Source: Zygnema cylindricum (taxonomy: Eukaryota; Streptophyta; Zygnematophyceae; Zygnematales; Zygnemataceae). Taken from it: a stretch of DNA of 64,000 bases. The notes under the pieces are model-generated. The model searched no databases. It worked only from the letters and a program-made list of their open reading frames with translations, and had not been told where the DNA came from. Numbering within the stretch: position 1 is the first letter of the stretch; each line of letters starts with the position of its first letter. The stretch is taken from NCBI GenBank assembly GCA_037447655.1, contig JBBHKE010000793.1:111820-175819 (forward strand). Reading direction: 5' to 3'. The position numbers and the translations under genes were made by a program. Of this stretch, positions 46,145-64,000 are shown piece by piece.

Positions 46145-48757
46145 GAAAATGATGCCTCAAGAAAGAATGGATTCAAAAATAAAACTTTTTGACAGTTTCT
46201 GAATAAATATTCACAGATTAAACTTTAAGCTTTGTGGTTTATCATCAGTATTGTTGTCTGTGTCTAACAATAAACCTAAAAAACGAACTAATTTAACAAT
46301 CTGTTGAAATCGATTCACTAATCTAAGACTGAAACTGTGAGAAGAGTATCAGAATGTAAGTAACATACTAATTTTGCTGTCCAAGTGCTCAATTTTTGTG
46401 GCAAACAGATAGATCAAGATATTGAAGTCTACTGGAAAAGAATGGGAAGAGATAATAAGGCAGATTTGAAGCGAATGTGAAAACAACTCAAAATGTGATG
46501 AAAAAATTGCAGAAGTACATCACTGTTTTGATTGTAAAAGAGACGTAGATTCCTTACAAGAATTGAATCAAGCAAGTAAAATAGGTATAAATATATATGA
46601 AGTACAACAATAATGTATATATAAAGTATAATATGTGAAGTTGACTTGCAATGCCAATAGTATCACGAAAAGAGATCAATACCACACAGCATAGCAGATT
46701 GTAAGTTTGGCAATTGCCAAGAGAATCAAGAGTGCAGGAATTTGTAGTGACAACTCAGCAGGAAGGTGATTCAAAACACTGAAACAGTGTAGAATCTAAC
46801 CAGCAGTTTAACTGCGGTTAAGAGGGTGCACGCTTCACATGCAGGGCTACAAAGTCTCCAAACAGAATCAACCGCCGCGGTTGGTTAGATTCGAGGGAAC
46901 ATCGCTTCAAATGTTTAAAATTTAAGCGTGAACTGCAGTTAGACCACGGTTAAAGTGTGCACGGTTCACAGGCAGGCTCCCAGCAAAATCGTTCGTACAG
47001 ATATTTGCCGATTCCGGACAGCAAATTAGATACGGTGTGTCCGCACCAAATCATAAGGTGCGACCTATTTTTCAAACGGACACTTTTCTGATAGAACAAC
47101 GAGAAAAAAATGTATTAAAAACCGAAGTTTAAACAGGTAGAAACAGTATAAACGAAGAGTAAAACGTTACAGACTTGCTACGTTGAAGTTTTATCGTTAC
47201 AAGACATCCTGTTTAATGTTTCCATCCCGAATTATACGACGCAACAACCGCCTGTACGACAAATGCATCTAACGTCGTTACCGTACAGCCGAGTCCAAGA
47301 CTAGTAACGAACATTGACAACTTCGCATAATCTCACCTGGCTGACCGCGGTTCGAAACTGTGGCTAGAACGGAGAATTCCCAATGGTAGATGCAGGTGAA
47401 AAACACAAAATATATGTAATTGAAATACTGAATTGCTTAAGCTGAAAATCTCAAATCGTGCATTCTGCGGCCCATCTCAACCGTCGCTTTACCCCCGGGT
47501 AAAACGAAGACCAGACACCTGATAAATCTTTGTTTCTTAAACGACGCATTTATATCGCGGATGTTCGGCAATCATTTCGTTGCAGTACGGTTTCGTACTG
47601 TCATGTTTCGTACACCTGTGCAAGGGGGACCATGTAGAAGTACAAACTCCGACTGCACGGATTCCACATGTGCCACGTTGCAAACCCTGACAACCTTCTT
47701 ATTCGCGGCTGTTCGGAGTCTTGTCAAATCATGCCAAATCGACGCCACGTCATGAAAAGAGATCCTTCATTTCTGTCCTTTACTACGAATGCCAGAATAT
47801 TTGTCATTAAACGTTCCTGGATCACGTGTAAAACCGACCGCACATCTGCTTCCAATGGACGGCAGCGGTGAAATTCATGTGATGAGCGAGGTTGTCCTTT
47901 AAAATTCCATTGGCCAATGGCGAACCGGAATGCTGTATGCCTGTATGGTACATTGGTACGTGATTTATGTACGGTACAGTATTTATGTACCATGCAGCTT
48001 CCGCACGGAATAATCGCACTTTTAGTTTATTATATTTCTCAAAGCTTCGAACCTTTTAAAACAAAACCTGAACACTTTTGAAACAACCTGAACCCTAATT
48101 TTTTCTAGATCGGCGATTCTTTCTCTTTTCCTTTTTTGTTCCTTCGTTTTCTATTTTTGCTCTTCTCTTTACCGATTTTTTTTTAATTAGGGAGGATTTG
48201 AATCAATTTTTCAAAGCTATCTTCTTCACTTCTTTATTGTTTTTGTTTTTTTTTTTTGTTTTCTTTTTTTTCTCAAAAAGACTCAAATAGAGATTTGAAC
48301 CTCTAATTGAAATCGAGATTGAAGAAAGGTGGGAATATGTAATATATAATAATATTTTATATAATATTATATTATATAATAATACTCTATTATATTGTTC
48401 TATATAGTAATATTATACTATATAATAGTACTATATTTATAGATATTATGAATGTTGTTTTAGTATCCTTGCTTTTCCTTCTTTCGTTTTTCTTCTCTTT
48501 TTTTTTTTTTAGTTATTTTTTTCACCTTTTTTTTTTAAACCGGCTATTTTAATTAATTGGATTAAAAAAAAAATCTGGGTATTTTAATTTTTTAAATTTA
48601 TGAATATTAAAAAATAAAATAAAACTCAAAAAAATCCAAATAAAAACGCCTAAATGACCCATTTGATGTCATTTCATGAACTCCGAATGAAATCCAAGTA
48701 AAAAGATTTTCTGTTTATTCTTAAATTTTCAACTTTTACTTTTATTGCAGCAATATT
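46145..48757. other. Divergent intergenic region
   Basis: The 5' sides of the transporter (-) and the 48758 gene (+) face each other here. A 43-bp block at 46803-46845 recurs at 46935-46976 (cggttaagagggtgcacg versus cggttaaagtgtgcacgg). The stretch 46800-48010 is GC-richer, with several 60-90-codon frames on both strands and no family match. A TATAATA-rich stretch is at 48340-48440. Confidence 0.45.
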
Positions 48758-50164
<1,407 letters not shown>

Positions 50165-50182
<18 letters not shown>

Positions 50183-50360
50183 ATTGAAAAAAAAGAAATA
50201 GTCTTTTTGTAAATACAAAAGAATAAAAGTTTCCTGTAAACAAAATGGAGTAAATAATTTCCTCTAAATGGAAAAAAAGTGATGTTTTTCTGTAAATAAG
50301 AAGGGAGCAACAATTTCCTGTAAATAAAAGGAAGGAGTATATTTCTGTAATAAGGGAGCA
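50165..50360. repeat. Degenerate ~45-bp repeat at the 3' end of the coiled-coil gene
   Basis: Units of the form 'agtaataatttcctgtaaat' recur five to six times. The first unit includes the last codons and the stop of the gene. Confidence 0.7.
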
Positions 50361-51523
50361 AGAATGAATTTAAAGAAAGAAGGAATTGAATGAGAAAGAG
50401 GGAGGGAGGAGGGAGGAGGAGGAGGGAGGGAGGGAGGGAGGAAGGGAGGAAAGGAGGGAGGGAGGAGGGAGGGAGGGAGGGAGGAAAGGGAGGGAGGAAG
50501 GAGGGAGGGAGGGGGGAGGGGGGGACAGGAGGGAGGAGGAGGCCAGTGGCCAGAACTGGAAGGAGAATCACCGGATAAAGTTCAGAAACGGTACCCGTTA
50601 TGCGAATAAAATCTTGCCTTTGGCAAACCAGCAACCAGCCGAGAAGCGATGAGAGATTAAATGATTGTTGATTGATGATGATGGAAAGAGAAGGGGAGAG
50701 GGGAGGGAGGGAGGAGGGAGGGAGAAGGGAGGGAGGGAGGGAGGAGGGAGGAAAGAGGGAGGAGGGAGGGAGGGAGGGAGGGATATTAAATGGTGAGTTG
50801 TGGACTGCGATATAGAACAGTTACCGTTTGTTTCCAATAAACATAACTATCAGCATCAAAAAGTTACCGTTATGGTTCCCACTTTTATTACCAATAACAC
50901 TTTTATTACCGTTGCCGTTTTATTAGTTGTCCTCTCTATGGAATTTTTGTTTTTTTTTTTTTTTGTTACTGCTGCTACTATCGTTTTAGTTACCACTACC
51001 GTTTTTTTTTTGTTATCGTAACCGTTATCATTTCCGTTACCGTATCTCCATCACCGTCACCATTACCGTTCCCATTATCTGCTCAGCTGCTGCTGAACGG
51101 AAAACTGTTACAAAAGACCGAACATAGAACTCCAAACCCACATTGCCACATTACTCATGGAAAAAGAATTGAAAACAAAAAACGAAAAAACCTAAGTACG
51201 TAAAAACATAAAAACTTGAAAAAGTAGATAGATTCAAATCTTCCAAAAACACTAGACACATCTGTCCATGGGACAATACCTCTCTCTCCCTCTCTCTCCC
51301 TCCCTCTCTCTCCCTCCCTCCCGCTCTTTATTTGCCACAAAAAGAGGCAAAAAATATGCATAAAAAAAGCATACTTCTCGTAATGATTGGATACCAACTC
51401 AAAAAAGTGAAAAGATCTATGACTTAAAATCAAAGGAACTACCTTGATTCAAAACTACAAAAAAAAAAAAAAAAAAAATTGGAAAAAAACGATCGAAAAA
51501 AAAAAAAAGAAGACTAATTAAAC
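50361..51523. repeat. GGGA arrays and Y-rich spacer between convergent genes
   Basis: (GGGA)n arrays are at 50397-50545 and 50690-50782. Then 50870-51080 is rich in 'taccgtt' units, and a CT-rich tract lies at 51278-51325. The coiled-coil gene (+) and the PTGES2-like gene (-) converge on this spacer. No gene. Confidence 0.7.
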
Positions 51524-56869
<5,346 letters not shown>

Positions 56870-57012
56870 GGAGGCGACAAAATGTCACACTTTTACCTTC
56901 TTCTTCCCCCAACCATTACAGAGGAGACAACTGAAGACTAGAGAGAAGCATATTATTAACTTAAAGTATTTACTATTATCCACGTCACTATGGAAAAGAA
57001 GGAATGAAGGCT

Positions 57013-57145
57013 GTCACGTCACGTTAAGGCTGTCACGTCACGCTACGATTGTCACGTCACGTTAGGATTGTCACGTCACGTTAGGGTTGCCACGTCACGC
57101 TAGGGTTGTCACGTCACGTTAGGGTTGTCACGTCACGCTAACCGA
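57013..57145 (-). promoter_or_regulatory. Seven 19-bp repeats with GTCACGTCAC, upstream of the PTGES2-like gene
   Basis: The motif GTCACGTCAC (GCCACGTCAC once) starts at 57013, 57032, 57051, 57070, 57089, 57108 and 57127, an exact 19-bp period, joined by gttagggtt-type linkers. On the gene's strand it reads GTGACGTGAC, which contains the TGACGT/ACGT core bound by plant bZIP factors. The array lies 144 bp before the ATG at 56869. A role as promoter or enhancer is inferred. Confidence 0.6.
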
Positions 57146-59048
57146 GACACAGTAATACTGTATAGTGTATACCGTAAAGGGACAAAGTGCGAGGAAGATG
57201 GTCATACCATTTTTCTATTCATCGTACGGTTTTTAGTTCGAACTTTTCTGATGAAAAAGACGCACGGAAAGGAAAGGTCTGCTTTGTAAAGAAAGCACGA
57301 TGGTGGTCAAAAACAAAATTGAAAAAAGGGACTACGAGAAATTACAGACTCACTGTACTTCTGAAGTACAGCAGTACCACATAAAAAGAGGTGTACGGAA
57401 CACATGAAGTACACGTCTTATGTTGGAAATTTTGAATCCATTTTTTTTGGCCAGAAAAATAAAGAATAAATATTAAATAATAACCCGACGGCACACTTCC
57501 AAAGACTCTTAGAATGTATTTGTTAAGAAAGTGAAAAATAAAATTTAGAGCACAATTTCTTAAGAAAATTTGGCTCAATTTCGGGATAACTGAATAGTAA
57601 TAGATCAAAAATATAAATTGACCTTTCCAAAAAACAAAATACACTTATATGAGTACTTGTTTAACAACTTAAAGAAAAAAGAAACTGAGCTTCACCTTCG
57701 AAAAATGTTTAAACTTCGGAAAAAAATCGCCCAAAATTATCATTTGGTTTGAGAAAAAACAAAGGAAAAGTAAAAAACTTATGTACTCTCACTATTGTAA
57801 TATCCCACCATTAATGATGAAATCTGCCTTCGCTCCCTAAATCCACATTAATATATAGTTTCTCATGCCGCAATAATACGATGTCGGTTTTTCAAGTTTA
57901 TAACTTTTCTAAAAAGCGATCAGTAGTGAAAAATAGAAATGTGAAACTAACAAAATCGACTTATAAAACAAGAAATAAATTTCAAACTTAGGAGAAGAAA
58001 GACACATGTCCATGTAACAATTTCTCATCACATAGATAATAATTGATAATAATTGATAGTAATTGGTAATAATTAATGATAATTGCAGTCAATCCCAAGT
58101 ATGGAGTATAAAGTTTATGAATAAATGTATAAATTAAAGTTCCCCAAATTTCCAACATTTAAAACTTCTAGCTGACAAAATCAAAACCATTCCACTTTGT
58201 TTCCATTCAAAACAATGGTTGTCCATACACAGATTCCGGGAAAAAGCATACAAAAAAGGACAAAAGGCAAAATTTATAAATATTTTTTTATAAAAAAGGA
58301 TAATACAAGCTTGCCTATATGAAAATAGCGAAAACTAGAACATCGATCTTTAGTTAAGGGCCTCCCTTGACTTTCCTACTAACTACCATAGATTGATAAA
58401 TACACTGAAATGTGGTTTTTGTAAACAAATCCTATAAATTTACAATGAAATTCTCTATTTCTTTCTTTTCATATATCTTTCCTTTCATAACGCTTCTTTA
58501 TCAACTTTCAAAAGCTGAAATAACCTCATCTGTCTACCTATCGAGCTTTGTCAAAACAGAAACCTGTTCTATGTCATAAATCCGTAAAACTAAAACAGAT
58601 TTCAACTATTTACAAGGCTAAACTAAATTGTCTATCGAGACGAGAGACAAAAAATGGTTACAAAATTTGTATGTATTTCTAAGGAAAAATATTTCTACCC
58701 TTAGAAACGATCTAATTTTACAAAGCCCAAAAATATCAAAATTGATATAGAATCCACACTACAAGATGTGAGATACATCTTTAAAGCTGACCTATAAATT
58801 AATTACACACTAATTTTTCAAATTGTCAAATTGATTTGACTTACTCTAGAAATATAACGACAAAAAACGTGTGACAACATATCTCAACATTTTTCGACAT
58901 TTCTTTCGACATTTTTATTCAAAACTTTTTTCTCAAAATCGAACATTTGACAAAAAAAATTGGACCGTATATTGCCAATCAGAATTCAAATTTTAAGATT
59001 AAAGTAGAGTAATAATCACAACGAAAAAAAAACGAATTGGGTAACGAA
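57146..59048. other. Intergenic region between the PTGES2-like and ABCG genes
   Basis: AT-rich; short 'taattgataa' repeats at 58038-58085. The ABCG 3' UTR should occupy the right end. No further gene is supported. Confidence 0.5.
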
Positions 59049-60559
59049 TTAGTGTTTGGAACGATTACAAAAGAAGAGACAGAAAATCGCCACAAGTCGA
59101 GAAATGATCCCAAAAAGTATTAAAACAAAAACGTTTCCAAAATAAGCTCCAATTCGATATTGGTAATTGTTAAGTACGGCACATCTCGTCAAAATCCAAA
59201 CCCCCGTATATCTGTATCCCAAAAAAAAAAAAAAAATGAACAAATGAAGAAAATGTAAAAGGTTTTCATACAATTTGAATCCCATCTGTCTCTTCGATAA
59301 AATGATGCATTTGGCATACATGACATAGATACCACCATCATTGCAAAAGTTAGATTCAGGTTAACAACGAAAAATATAAGTATTAAAATAACATCAACAT
59401 CGTTGTTAGAATTTTCGAACAAAAGCACGTCGACCACATGGGAATACATAATTTACAAAATCGAGAAACGAAAACAAAACCAAAACAAAAATCAAAACCA
59501 AACTAAAACATCAGGATCTTTCAAGCGTTTCATCAAGATTCTCACTGGTGAAAATCGACGAAAAACCAAAACCAAAACCAAAACTAAAACCGAAACAAAA
59601 CCGAAACCGAATCCAAGACCAAAACCAAAACCAAAACCAGAACCAGAACCAAACACTAAAATTCGAGTTTTGTTCCGAGTTTTCATTCCGAAGATTCTCA
59701 CTCTTGAGCGTTTGCGGCGACCAGAGCCTCCAACGCCCATCTTGCAAAACTGGCCTCATAGAGAAGAAAGAGTCCTCGAGTACTGCGGCGACTCGCAACA
59801 AGAACGGAAACCAGACATAGAACGGCCGAGCTCTGCATGAAAAATAATAACCAGGAGTGAACAAAACGAAAAACAAGGGAAAGAGAGGGAGAGAGAGAAC
59901 GAGGGAGAGGGAGGGAGAGGAAGAAGACGAGAGAGAGAAAACTGAACAAAACCAAAAACACCAACAGCAAATCTGTTTTAATAGAGCAAATCACAAAAGA
60001 AAACATGGATTATTACACAATATAGAACGATCGAGCTGTATGTGAAAAAAACCAGAAAACAAATATATAATAAGCCGGTATTAACGCGATTCCAAAAAAT
60101 GATAATGAAAAAATGAGGATTTTGAGAGTCGACAAAAATCTAAACCTTGTCAAAAGAAAATGTAAAAGCAAAAACGGACGTAAAAAGAATTAGGGTTTTG
60201 AGAATTAATAGAAAAAAGGAAAATCTTACGAGTTGAGCCGCGGCCGGTTTTAAAGCGATTCCAAAAACATACGAAATTCCCGTACAACAGTAAAAAAGGG
60301 CAAAAGCAACTCCATAATTCGCAAGAAACGAGGATCGAGGCTGTAAAACGGAAAAAAGAAAAAGAAAAAAAAAAAAAAAAAGATAAAACAAAATAAGATT
60401 AAAAAAAGAAAAGAAAGGAAAAAAAAAAATGGAAAAATATATCGACGGAGGTGAATCAACCATATCAACGGAGATGTTCTTCACCAGATTTTTGAACAAT
60501 ACAAAAAACGGCTCAGTACTTTTGTACTTTTCATGCAGAAGTACAAAGGGAGAGAGAGA

Positions 60560-60616
<57 letters not shown>

Positions 60617-63600
60617 AGGAGAGGGGGATAGAGAGAAGGGGGGGGGGGCGGAGACTCACATTAGTGATATAGTAGAAAGCACTGAGAAAAACGAGCGGTT
60701 TGAAAATTATGTTATTGTACTGCACAAATAATTAAAAAAAATAAAAATAAAATGTCAACTTTATTGTTGTGGAAATATAGAAAAAAATGATTTTTTTCCT
60801 CATAATAATACAAAAAATAAAATATATATATGCATATGCTTTTTTATAAGATAGCTGTTGTTTTTTTCATAGAAATAGACATTGTTCTCACTGCATTATC
60901 AGTGAGAAAGTTAAAAAAAGGTTTACCCGATTAAATCAATTAATAAATTTTGGTTCAAAAATTAAAACACTTGGTTTACAACCATGAATTTGGTATGCCC
61001 ATAAAAAAAATTGTAAGTTTTGACACAAAATAGTAAATTTTGGTTGGGAAATCAAAGAATTTTGTTCGAAAAACATGATTTTGGTTCGGAAATCATAAAC
61101 TTGGTTTGAAAAAAAATTGGTTCGGAATCATAAATTTTGGTTCGGAAATCATGAATTTTGGTTCGGAAATCATGAATTTTGGTTCGGAAATCATAAATTT
61201 TGTTTGGAAATCATAAACTTTGGTTCGGAAAATCATAATTATTGTAGAAAACCAAAAAATAGAGAGGTTGGAGAGTACTCACATCCATCACATCCTTCGC
61301 GAAAAAATAACTCAACTGCTCCAAAAAAACCCCAAAAACCCATAAATTAAAATATTAAAAATAAAAAAACCTAAAAACCCAAGAAAACAAAAACCCAAAA
61401 GTTAAAAAGGACCCAAAAACAAAAAAAAAACTCAAAAACCCAAAAACAAACCCACAAAACCCCAATTACTGTTTAAGTTTATGTGTAATTTTAAATTTCA
61501 ATTCTCCTCTCAAAATAATCCTCGCTTTTCCATTCAAACAAAATTCCAGCCCAACAATCATACAAAAAAATCAAATATAAATAAATAAATAAAAATATAT
61601 GAAAAACCTAAAACCTGTTTACTCCGGTTGAAATTCCAGTCCAAAATCATAAAGAGAGAGGGGGAGAGAGAGAGGGGGAGAGGGAGGGAGAGAGAGAGAG
61701 AGAGGGAGAGCAAATCGTTTGAAACAATTTAAAAAAAAAACCAGAAAAAGACAAAAACAAATCAAAATATAAACTAAAAATTGTAAAATTGCAAAAAAAA
61801 ACAGCTTACTCTGTTAATTCCGGAAGAGCTTTCGCGATAAAAAGTCAAAATGTCGGAATCGAAAGTTCGAAGACCGGCAATCATGCACATTAAAGCTGTA
61901 AAAATAAATAAATAAATACATACATAAATAAACAAATTAATAAATAAAATAATAATTGAGAAAACGATAAAAAGATGTAAAATTCCACCAAAAAAACTCA
62001 AAACCTTATCAAAAATAAGCTAAAAAAAAGGGAAAACTCTCCTGTTTAATTCCTTCACTTCATCTTATTTTTGTCTTCACCTGACTCTCATAATCTCGAA
62101 CTTGAATAAAAACAAAAAAATGACCCACAAAAGACAAAATTGTAGACTTAAAGATTAGGAAATTAGAAAGAGAGAGAGAGAGAGAGGTGGGAGAAAGGGA
62201 GGGAGTGAGGGAGGAAGGGAGGGAGAGGGAGGGAGGAGAGCGAGAGAGAGGGGCAGAGAGAGATAGACAGACAGAGAGACAGGGACAGAGACAGACAGAG
62301 ACAGAAAGAGGGAGAGAGAGAGACACACAGAGAGAGAGACAGACAGTGTGAGGGGGAGAGAGAGAGAGAGACACAGAGAGACAGACAGAGAGAAACAGAG
62401 AGATGTTCTTTCAGGATTTCTCACCTAAGGCAAGAATAGTGGTGGGATAAATGCTTAAGCCCATAGTCTCCTCATTAATAGGGGAGCAAATGGCCCCCAT
62501 AGCTACCCCAGCAATAAGGAGGGAAAGGAAGTCCTGGAGGGCGATTTGGGGCTCCCGGAGTCGCTGTTTGGCGCACCTGGGAGGGGGTGAGGGAGAGGGA
62601 GGGAAAGGGAGGGATAAGGAGGGAAAGAGATCGTAAGTTGAGGTGTAAAAGAGGGATGTGAAGAGGGAGAAGGAAAAAGAGAGGGGGGGAGAAAGATCGT
62701 AAATTTAGATGCACGGGAGGGAGGGAGAGGGAGGGAGAGATGGAGGGAGATAAATCAAGGAGATGAAGAGGGAGATGGAAAGTGAGAGGGAGGGAGAAAG
62801 AGGGATCATAGATTGAGCGTCACGAGAGGGAGAGGGAGAGGAAGATGGAGGGAGGAGAGAGAAGGGAGAGGTAGAGAGGGATAGGGAAAGAGATCGTAAG
62901 GGAGGGAGAGGGAGGGAGAAGGATCGTAATTTGAGATGCACAAGAGGGAGAGGGAGGGAGAGGGAGAGAAAAAGATCATAAATTGAGAGGCACAGTAGGG
63001 AGAGGGAGAGAGAGATGGAGGAAGAGATCATAAATTTGAGGTGCAGGAAGGAGAGGGAGAAAGGAAGCAGCGGTGGTATTTTGAGATGCAATGGAGGGAG
63101 AGGATGAGATAGAGGACGAGGGAGAGGGGGATCATAAATTGAAGTCAGGAGGAGAGGGAGGAGGGAGAGGGAGAAAAGGTACCTATTCAAAATGAGCCAA
63201 AATTGATAAACAAATCCGGGTGTCTCTCGTCCGGAAAAATTATAACTCGAAGAAATCAATCTCCATCCGAAATTTAAATACCGACCGATTTGTTTTTTCG
63301 TATTTTTAAAACTTTCTCTCACTTCTTTCTCACAAAACAACAAAACCTCCTTCATAAAATACCATTCTCGGAAAGCAATCTGTAAGAAGAAAAAGCCTCG
63401 AGAATATTCCGTTCCCGTTTTCGTTTCCGTTTCCGATTTTGTTTTAGTTTTTGTTTTAGTATTTGTTTCCGTTTTTGCTAATTTTTTTGAATCGTGAGTT
63501 AAAAGAGGTTTGTTTTCGTCTTCTTCACTGGTTTTCTCCGGTTTAGGAAGTAAAAACATTTTTTCTTCTTCGGAAAAAATCGTTAAAACTGTAAGATCTG

Positions 63601-63678
63601 TTTGTTTTTTTCCTGTCTCCATATTTTCTGAAAAACTTTGAGGTTTGAAATTTGTCGGTTTCTCAATAAGGAGGTTTT
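59049..63678 (-). CDS. ABCG transporter (plant ABCG24/28-like), membrane-domain half; 5' part outside the window
   Basis: Exons in coding order: 63678-63183, 62576-62425, 61895-61810, 61315-61283 (33 bp), 60719-60660, 60340-60230, 59832-59702 and 59211-59049; every phase joins. The first visible exon is a charged linker ending ETPGFVYQFWLIL. Then come AKQRLREPQIALQDFLSLL, CMIAGLRTFDSDILTFYRES, YFFAKDVMD, NNIIFKPLVFLSAFYYITN, NYGVAFALFYCCTGISYVF, RWALEALVAANAQEYTGVW and LVAIFCLFF near the stop. This is the TM domain order of plant ABCG24/ABCG28-type transporters, with the RWALEA and GVW landmarks conserved. The nucleotide-binding domain must lie beyond 64000. These proteins export lipids or other hydrophobic compounds across the plasma membrane; the substrate is unknown here. 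The start of the linker exon is the least certain point. Confidence 0.9.
59460..59660. repeat. CCAAAA-type minisatellite in the last ABCG intron
   Basis: Short 'aaaccaaaac/aaaccgaaac' units; open frames on both strands are low complexity and not genes. Confidence 0.75.
60546..60652. repeat. (GA)n and G-run tract beside an ABCG donor
   Basis: (GA)n at 60565-60622, then ggggggggggcgg at 60641-60652, directly after the donor of the exon that ends at 60660 on the minus strand. Confidence 0.9.
61020..61240. repeat. 21-bp tandem repeat in an ABCG intron
   Basis: About eight units of 'ttttggttcggaaatcatga' (21 bp per unit), the last five or six well conserved. On the plus strand this gives repeated WFGNHEF, an artefact of the period. 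Confidence 0.85.
62165..62405. repeat. Purine tract with GACA units in an ABCG intron
   Basis: (GA)n, (GGGA)n and 'gacagacagagaga' units, beginning about 20 nt after the donor of exon 62576-62425. Confidence 0.85.
62580..63178. repeat. Purine-rich repeats in an ABCG intron
   Basis: Several copies of 'gagagggagggagaaagagggatcataaattgaggcac', 50-70 bp per unit, for example near 62810, 62930, 62985, 63030 and 63130. They fill the intron between the exons at 63183 and 62576. Confidence 0.7.
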
Positions 63679-64000
63679 CTGAATAAGAAAGGGGGAGAGA
63701 GAGGGAGCGGGAGAGGGAGAGGGAGAGGGGGAAGGACAGGGAGAGAGGGACAGGAGAGGGAGGAGGAGGAGCAGAAAAAGAGCGGAGGGGAAAAGACATT
63801 TTCTGAGATTCTAGGCTTAATTTTTTTTCTTCCTCTTTCGGAGAGAGAGAGGAGAGAGAGAGAGAGAAGAGATAGTTTTTCCAAAGGGAAGGGAGATCTT
63901 GGGGATTAAAATTTGGGTTTGTTTCTGAGGTTTCGTGGCCTTCTAATACGTCCCTGCAATTTGGGGGAGAGAGAGAGAGAGGGGAGGGGGGAGAGTGAAG
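63679..64000. other. ABCG intron, purine-rich
   Basis: Probable intron upstream of the linker exon. GA-rich tracts are at 63689-63785, 63840-63868 and 63965-64000. A continuous frame runs into it from the exon but is Pro/Ser low complexity. Confidence 0.5.

Noticed and set aside
57061-57135. Possible interstitial telomere (TTAGGGTT)
   Set aside because: The telomere-like piece is only the linker of the 19-bp ACGT repeat and is not in uninterrupted tandem.
62705-63799. 364-codon open frame on the minus strand as one exon
   Set aside because: Only 63183-63678 matches the ABCG model with fitting splice sites; the rest is Pro/Ser-coding purine-tract sequence.

Overview
The window is nuclear DNA from an intron-rich, AT-rich eukaryote. 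Spliced genes with GT-AG introns, two eukaryotic tRNA-Asp genes, long simple-sequence tracts and MITE-like elements all point that way. The protein families are those I know from plants and algae: an HVA22/REEP protein, a GT47 exostosin glycosyltransferase, a UDP-galactose/GONST5-like transporter, a PTGES2-like thioredoxin/GST-fold protein and an ABCG24/28-like transporter. I read this as a green-lineage or other photosynthetic protist genome, but the species cannot be decided from the sequence. Exon models were built by hand: splice sites were chosen so that reading phase is preserved and the protein matches the family.

Layout. 600-3609 (-) HVA22/REEP-like gene. 3.6-6.3 kb: simple repeats, a TIR element and repeat R copy 1. 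6.3-10.6 kb (-): a lysine-rich membrane-anchored hypothetical protein whose downstream part is a tandem array of exon-like units. 10.6-17.1 kb: tandem duplications, TIR elements and minisatellites with no convincing gene. 17186-22544 (-) seven-exon GT47 glycosyltransferase. 23590-35496 (-) fifteen-exon AGC kinase with a myosin TH1-like N-terminal domain; its activation-loop exon is present twice around a copy of repeat R. 35.9-36.5 kb: two identical tRNA-Asp genes. 36.6-39.3 kb: TIR elements, one nested inside another. 39460-40895 (+) small signal-peptide/coiled-coil protein. 41.7-42.1 kb: broken duplicate of the transporter's last exon. 42504-46144 (-) nucleotide-sugar/triose-phosphate transporter family gene. 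48758-50182 (+) coiled-coil protein. 51524-56869 (-) PTGES2-like gene with a 19-bp x 7 ACGT-core repeat just upstream. 59049 to beyond 64000 (-) membrane half of an ABCG transporter.

The genes do not form an operon or an obvious pathway. The GT47 enzyme and the nucleotide-sugar transporter would both fit Golgi glycan synthesis. The most interesting observations are the duplicated activation-loop exon, the AGC kinase whose two C-tail phosphosite positions are both cysteine, the tandem exon array, and the repeated ACGT elements upstream of the PTGES2-like gene. No CRISPR array, rRNA, operon or viral genome was seen.
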